Made by a program: the position numbers and the translations under genes. A stretch of 22,351 nt of DNA from a virus. The notes under the pieces were generated by a model. It was not told the DNA's origin and ran no database searches. It saw only the letters and a program-made list of their open reading frames with translations. Positions 17,514 to 22,351 of the stretch are shown piece after piece (the stretch's first letter is position 1; every line of letters starts with the position of its first letter). The stretch lies in IMG/VR virus record IMGVR_UViG_3300027791_000147, positions 1-22,351 of that record; one strand, 5' to 3'.

Positions 17514-19187
17514 ATGAGCGCATACGATAACCCAACAATAATACAAGACCTTTACGGCTCAAAAGCATGGGCTGCCGCGGCAGGACAGGTAAATGAAGCG
17601 TTAGCTTCTGGTTTAGACACCATGGTAAAAAATAGAGAAAAACAAGCTGATATAGTTGCTGCTAAACAAAAGATGTACAATAAGTCTTATGTTCAAGCTG
17701 AAATAAAGCAAACAGAATTAGCTAATACTAATTTTTCTTTAATGGAAAGTGAAGGAAAACCTCCAGGGCTTATAGAACAAGCTCAGCAATTATCAGAATA
17801 TGAAATGTATGGAGGTGTTCACACTTACAACGGCGTTGAAAAAGACTATGGTATTGGATCAATAAAAGCTATGGCTGAGGTTAATGCAAATCTAACTCTT
17901 GATCCTGATCTTAGGAAAAAATATCTTAAGTTAGCAAATGAACAAAAAGCAAATTTAACAAACGCTTCAAAAGAAGGAGCTTTGGTTTTAACAGATGAAA
18001 AAACAGCTCAAGCTGTGCTTTCTGGTGATCCAAAATCTTATTGGTTTGGAGACAGTGAAGAAGAGAAGTATACTAATTACTTAGTTGCTAGTGGTTTATA
18101 TAATAAAGAAATTGGAGGCGGGGTTGAAATTACTAAGAAATACAATAGAGAACAGGTTAAAGGAAAAAGCAATAGCATATTAGATGTGCAAATAAAAATA
18201 CCAGTAGGCTCTGTACAAGCAGAAGCGTACAAAGATGACCAAGGATTTAAAAAAGGCGTTAATGTTAAAGACGGTAATATAATTATTGATTGGAAAAGAA
18301 ATTTAACAGATGGATCTTGGGATGGTAATCTTGCTCAAACATCAACTGTAGAAGCTATTGATTACAATGCTATAAACAAAGATAATGGCTCTATAGTAAA
18401 TGGAGAACTTAGCAAAGCATATAAGCATCAGTTAACAGGTACGGTCACAAAAGGAGATACACAAGATCAAAAAGAAATATTAACTTTTGTAAACGTGGAT
18501 GGCTTTATTAATGGTGCGGATAAAACTATTCAAGCCAGAGCAGATACTTTAGCTCAAATGGCTTTAACTGGAAGCAAAGACGATAAAGGAGACGTTTATC
18601 ATTATTTAGAAAGTATTGGTTATGCAGGAATAAATTATGCTCAAGGAGTAAAAGATGGAACTGTTTCAAAGGAAACGGTATCTACAGCATTTAAGCAATA
18701 CATTCAACAAGACATGCTAAGTCATTATAATCTAGGTCAAGAAAGAAATGGTGAAGGTAAGTTTGTAAACCAAAAAGTAAATGGCTTAGCGTTATCAACA
18801 AGAACTATAAACCAAGATCAGATAGATGAATTAGAAAAAAACGGTGTTGACGTTAGTAATATTAAAGCTGGAACAGAACAATATTTTTATGTAGATGCAA
18901 AATCAACTGATAAAGAATCATCTGGTAGTAATAGAGGCAATTCTAGAAATAAAACAGTAGAAGAGATACTTTTTAGAAACATATCTAAAAAAATAAAATC
19001 TGGTAACTTAGATGCCTTTAATAGTATACAAAGTACACCTGGAGGAAAAAGTTTCTATAAAAAATTTCCAGTTCAAGGTGTCAACCCAGCTGGAGTATAT
19101 GAAGTAAATTCAGACGGTGATAAAGCCGAAAGATCTCAGCCAGTTCCATCATCAATATTGCAATCAATATACAGTGTGTATAACTAA
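17514..19187 (+). CDS. Probable internal virion protein, unknown family
   Basis: A 557-residue protein I do not recognise by motif. The first 100 residues are helical and Ala/Lys/Gln-rich (WAAAAGQVNEALASG, REKQADIVAAKQKMYNKSYV). The middle (about 200-320) is mixed and beta-rich with many Asp, Lys and Asn residues, and the C-terminal third is charged, with a Ser/Asn-rich linker near SGSNRGNSRNKT. No signal peptide or membrane helix is visible. It sits three bases after the S74-domain gene and 14 bases before a very large gene. In podoviruses, large helical proteins in this position are usually internal virion or ejection proteins. That role is inferred from order alone. The ATG is preceded by an A-rich sequence and lacks a Shine-Dalgarno motif. 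Confidence 0.62.
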   Translation: MSAYDNPTIIQDLYGSKAWAAAAGQVNEALASGLDTMVKNREKQADIVAAKQKMYNKSYVQAEIKQTELANTNFSLMESEGKPPGLIEQAQQLSEYEMYGGVHTYNGVEKDYGIGSIKAMAEVNANLTLDPDLRKKYLKLANEQKANLTNASKEGALVLTDEKTAQAVLSGDPKSYWFGDSEEEKYTNYLVASGLYNKEIGGGVEITKKYNREQVKGKSNSILDVQIKIPVGSVQAEAYKDDQGFKKGVNVKDGNIIIDWKRNLTDGSWDGNLAQTSTVEAIDYNAINKDNGSIVNGELSKAYKHQLTGTVTKGDTQDQKEILTFVNVDGFINGADKTIQARADTLAQMALTGSKDDKGDVYHYLESIGYAGINYAQGVKDGTVSKETVSTAFKQYIQQDMLSHYNLGQERNGEGKFVNQKVNGLALSTRTINQDQIDELEKNGVDVSNIKAGTEQYFYVDAKSTDKESSGSNRGNSRNKTVEEILFRNISKKIKSGNLDAFNSIQSTPGGKSFYKKFPVQGVNPAGVYEVNSDGDKAERSQPVPSSILQSIYSVYN

Positions 19188-19201
19188 AACAAGATAAAAA
19201 C

Positions 19202-22200
19202 ATGGATACTTATATATTAAATGGCGTTGAAGTCTCTGCTGAGCAACTAGCTAGTTATGCTAGAGCAGCAGGTATCTCCTTAGAACAGTTTAAGGAAGAC
19301 AACGGTGTTACGGTTAAATCTAGCGATAAAGTTAAAGAAGAAGAAACTTTTTATGATTGGGAGGGAAAGCAAATTGTTGCTGCAGCAGGGGATGTGGCTG
19401 TGGCAACAGAAGTAGACGAGACATCCGCTTTGGAATCGAAGTTGGAAGATATTTTATTGGAATACAAAGAAGTTGAATCAGGAGGTATTTTAGGTGATTT
19501 TTATGATGGCAGTAGAGCTGGTAAAATGCTTCTTGACAAAAAACGTAATGATGTAAAAAGAAAACTAGAAAAAGCTTACGAAGGTTCGAAAATGGACATT
19601 AATAAACCTATGTCTATTATAGATAAGTCAGAAGAAGAAGTTGAAGATTTACTTGTTGATACTTATCCTGGATTATATGTGGAACAAACCGGCATGAGAA
19701 ACGCGCTTAACATAACTCTTCCTGGTAGAAGCGAACCTTTAGAGTTGGATTTACAAGCGTTTACTTTAGATGGTAGAGACGAAGCTGTAAATGTGTTAAA
19801 TGAAATAGATGAATTTTATAAAAACCAAACAGATGAAGAAATAGTTACAAACAACTTAGGTGGTTTAGCTGACGTTTCAGAAAGAGAAGGTACTACTAAA
19901 ACTATAAATAAAGCTTTAGAAGGAACTGGATATGAGGTAGAAAAAAATGATAACTCTGGTACTATATATGCTGATGATGGAAACTTTTTTACAGGTTTTG
20001 ATAACATGTATGACATATTTAAAGACGGAGAACTATTAAAAGAAGTTAATCCAGACGAGCTTAGAAAGTTTATGTCTAATGAATTAGGTGATGAAGCTTA
20101 TGGAATTATTAAAAAAAATGCTTATCAAGCTACTAGTGATTATTTAGAAAAATATGCTAGAAAAGAAAAAGAAGAATCTAAAGTAATACAAAACGACAAA
20201 TCAATAGATTTAAATTATCTTGAAAATAGATTTGAAGAAGATTTAGTAAATTCACTTAATTTAGCTTTTCCTAATGAAAAACTAACAAAAGATGAACTTA
20301 AAGAAATAAGCAAGCTTTTCAAAGACGAAGCCGCTGGTACTTACGAGTTTAGTGGAGAGGTTGACTCTAAGCCTACAAAAGTAAATAGAAGTTTAGAAGA
20401 TAGAGTTAACGCTTTTACTGGAACTGAAGGTATATTAAGTAAATTGTCACCAGAGCTTAAAGCTAAAGTAGAAAGTTTAGGTATAAGTTCTCTTCAAGGT
20501 TTATACGAATCTGGTGTAAAGAATTTAAAAGCAGAGGAACTATTTAATAGATCAAAAACTATTCACGAAAAATTAATGGCTAATTCTGGAAACGCAGATT
20601 TTTTAAAATTTGGTCAGGACATAGCTAAGATTGAAAAAAATGTATTTGAAAAAAATATTAAGGCTGAGATTTTAGAACTACCTAAGGTACATGAGAATCA
20701 ACTAGCGTCTGTGTTAAATACTAGATTGAAAGAATTAGGAAAAGATGCTCCTAAAGACACTAAAATAAGTATAGAGTACACACCTAATGGAGAAGCTATT
20801 TTTAGCGTAACAAATGATAGAAACTTAAGTACAGAAGAAGGGAAAAAACTTAAAGAAGTTCAATCAAACATGTATCGTCTTCAACAAGACTACGTAAATC
20901 TTAATCAAGATTATTCTGCTACACTTAACAACATGCGGACTAAGGTTAATGATTTTTATGCTGACAACCCTGTTAATGCTGACGTCTTTAAAGCGTCTAT
21001 GAAAGAGTACGGTTTACCTGAATTATTTGCTAAAGACGTTAATGATGCTTTTGCAGGTATTGCATTATCTATACCTACCTTGTTTAACGCTGATTGGGCT
21101 GTTGAACAACAAAGAAGATTAAACGCTAAGAATGAGTTTTTTGAAACAATGGGTACTTATGATGATGGTAATTTTGGTACTTATTTTTTTAGAACAATAG
21201 GTCAACAATCAGCAAATATAACTTTAGCTATAGCAACAGGTGGTGCGAGTTCAGCTGCTGGTTTAAGTACTGCTATGACAGCTAATGCTATTGGTGGATT
21301 ATTTGGTATATCATCAGGTACTCAAACTTATAGAGATTTAAAAACCCAACAACAAATAGTTGGAACAGCTGATGAACAAGCTAAAATAGCATTACAAGCT
21401 TATCAAGATGGTAAAATTGATTTATATACTTATACTAATTCTATGAGAGATATAAATAAAACCAAAGCCATGACTGAAATAAGCGATGACCAAATACTAA
21501 ACGCTGGAGTTGCTAATGGTATAATAGAGGGAACATTCACTAGGTTTTTAGGTACTGCACCTAACACGATAAAACTTTTAAAAGATTTTAAATCACCTAC
21601 TTCTATAACAGCTATTTCTGATGCTTTTGGAAAAAGTAATTTTTCTAAAATAAATAGTTTATTAGTCAATCCTTTATTAAAGCGAGGCACAGGTGAAATA
21701 CTAGAAGAAGAATTAATATACGGTGGACAGCAATATTTTACAGAGTACGGTATATTAGATAGAGATTTAGATCTAAGTGCTTGGGACGACACGGCTATGT
21801 CAACAATAGTAACATTAGGTGTTTCTCAAAGCCCTGGCGTTGCTTATTCTGGCATGGTAAATTATGGCGCTACAAAGAAATTTGAAAAAGCAGTAGGAAG
21901 TCTTAGAATAAACACTAACGAGTTAAGCTCTTTAATACAAAGCTCAGATATAAGTGACAAGCAGAAAAAGCTTTTACTTAATGATATATCTGAAAATCTA
22001 AAAGAGCAAGGTCTAGAGGTTGATAGACTAGCTATAGATATGTTAGGCCTAGGAGCTAAAGACGTTAAAAGATTAATTGGAACTGAATTAATTAGATCTC
22101 AATTTCTTAGATCTATTGGCGTAATGCCTGGTATGTCTGAAGTTGACAAAGCTGAAGTAATAGCTGCTCATAAAAAAACATTAAACAAAGATGATCTTAA

Positions 22201-22351
22201 GCTTTTTGAAACACAAATAAGCTCTTTAGATGCAACTACAAAAAAAATAAAAGATAAAAAAACAAACTTAAATCTTGCTGAAGAAAGTTTAGGTGATGTA
22301 TTTAAAATTAATGATGCTATTCTTAGTAAGTCAAATAAAGACGGATATAAT
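19202..22351 (+). CDS. Large internal virion (ejection-type) protein, 3'-truncated by window edge
   Basis: An open frame of 1050 codons without a stop to the right edge, beginning MDTYILNGVEVSAEQLASYA. It follows the previous stop by 14 A-rich bases with no Shine-Dalgarno sequence. The first 600 residues are charged and mainly helical, with many Glu and Lys. Residues about 671-706 form a hydrophobic Ala/Gly/Thr-rich segment (LAIATGGASSAAGLSTAMTA) flanked by polar sequence, which could insert in a membrane. The rest is again charged and helical. Size, composition, membrane-active-looking stretch and last place in the structural block fit an ejected inner-core protein analogous in role to T7 gp16, but no lysozyme (transglycosylase) motif or other enzyme motif is visible in the portion shown. 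The C-terminus is unseen. Codon use agrees with the neighbours. Confidence 0.72.
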   Translation, partial: MDTYILNGVEVSAEQLASYARAAGISLEQFKEDNGVTVKSSDKVKEEETFYDWEGKQIVAAAGDVAVATEVDETSALESKLEDILLEYKEVESGGILGDFYDGSRAGKMLLDKKRNDVKRKLEKAYEGSKMDINKPMSIIDKSEEEVEDLLVDTYPGLYVEQTGMRNALNITLPGRSEPLELDLQAFTLDGRDEAVNVLNEIDEFYKNQTDEEIVTNNLGGLADVSEREGTTKTINKALEGTGYEVEKNDNSGTIYADDGNFFTGFDNMYDIFKDGELLKEVNPDELRKFMSNELGDEAYGIIKKNAYQATSDYLEKYARKEKEESKVIQNDKSIDLNYLENRFEEDLVNSLNLAFPNEKLTKDELKEISKLFKDEAAGTYEFSGEVDSKPTKVNRSLEDRVNAFTGTEGILSKLSPELKAKVESLGISSLQGLYESGVKNLKAEELFNRSKTIHEKLMANSGNADFLKFGQDIAKIEKNVFEKNIKAEILELPKVHENQLASVLNTRLKELGKDAPKDTKISIEYTPNGEAIFSVTNDRNLSTEEGKKLKEVQSNMYRLQQDYVNLNQDYSATLNNMRTKVNDFYADNPVNADVFKASMKEYGLPELFAKDVNDAFAGIALSIPTLFNADWAVEQQRRLNAKNEFFETMGTYDDGNFGTYFFRTIGQQSANITLAIATGGASSAAGLSTAMTANAIGGLFGISSGTQTYRDLKTQQQIVGTADEQAKIALQAYQDGKIDLYTYTNSMRDINKTKAMTEISDDQILNAGVANGIIEGTFTRFLGTAPNTIKLLKDFKSPTSITAISDAFGKSNFSKINSLLVNPLLKRGTGEILEEELIYGGQQYFTEYGILDRDLDLSAWDDTAMSTIVTLGVSQSPGVAYSGMVNYGATKKFEKAVGSLRINTNELSSLIQSSDISDKQKKLLLNDISENLKEQGLEVDRLAIDMLGLGAKDVKRLIGTELIRSQFLRSIGVMPGMSEVDKAEVIAAHKKTLNKDDLKLFETQISSLDATTKKIKDKKTNLNLAEESLGDVFKINDAILSKSNKDGYN

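Noticed and set aside
21430-21792. Minus-strand open frame of 120 codons, and the other minus-strand frames at 193-417, 3971-4210, 16170-16505 and 19816-20016
   Set aside because: Each lies over a longer, well-supported plus-strand gene with phage-like protein sequence; they are shadows.

Overview
This window is the late (virion) gene block of a tailed double-stranded DNA phage. All genes lie on the + strand and are packed almost end to end. The order is large terminase (5' end cut off), portal, scaffold-like protein, major capsid protein, a head-associated protein, two connector/tail-adaptor proteins, a giant tail protein of the stabilization or muzzle type, its downstream partner, a GNAT-like protein, a protein ending in a short S74 chaperone domain, and two internal-virion-like proteins. 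The last of these runs off the right edge. I see no tail sheath, tape measure or long-tail genes, so a podovirus-like particle is the best guess. The layout and the protein motifs remind me of the marine crAss-like / flavobacterial podovirus group. This is recollection of families, not a search result.

The host is probably a member of the Bacteroidota, likely aquatic. Almost no start codon has a Shine-Dalgarno sequence. Starts are preceded by A/T-rich stretches instead, as is usual in Bacteroidota. The DNA is A/T-rich, and the giant tail protein carries a FISUMP-type domain (Fibrobacter succinogenes major paralogous domain), a family common in Bacteroidota and Fibrobacterota. The standard genetic code is enough to read every gene; visible stops are TAA except one TAG.

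Bases 2-5237 encode packaging and procapsid assembly (motor, portal, scaffold). Bases 5254-7578 hold the capsid gene and its companion. Each is followed by a GC-rich hairpin (6753-6779 and 7589-7623), and the two hairpins share a core sequence. Bases 7640-16128 build the head-tail connector and tail, with accessory beta-rich modules inserted in three consecutive proteins. Bases 16135-22351 hold the GNAT/S74 pair and the probable ejection proteins.

The points most worth a second look are an abrupt base-composition change inside the terminase gene near base 300, the FISUMP domain inserted in the giant tail protein, the small beta modules shared by consecutive connector proteins, and a GNAT-like gene translationally coupled to a protein with a short S74 domain. 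I found no CRISPR array, tRNA, insertion sequence or integrase.
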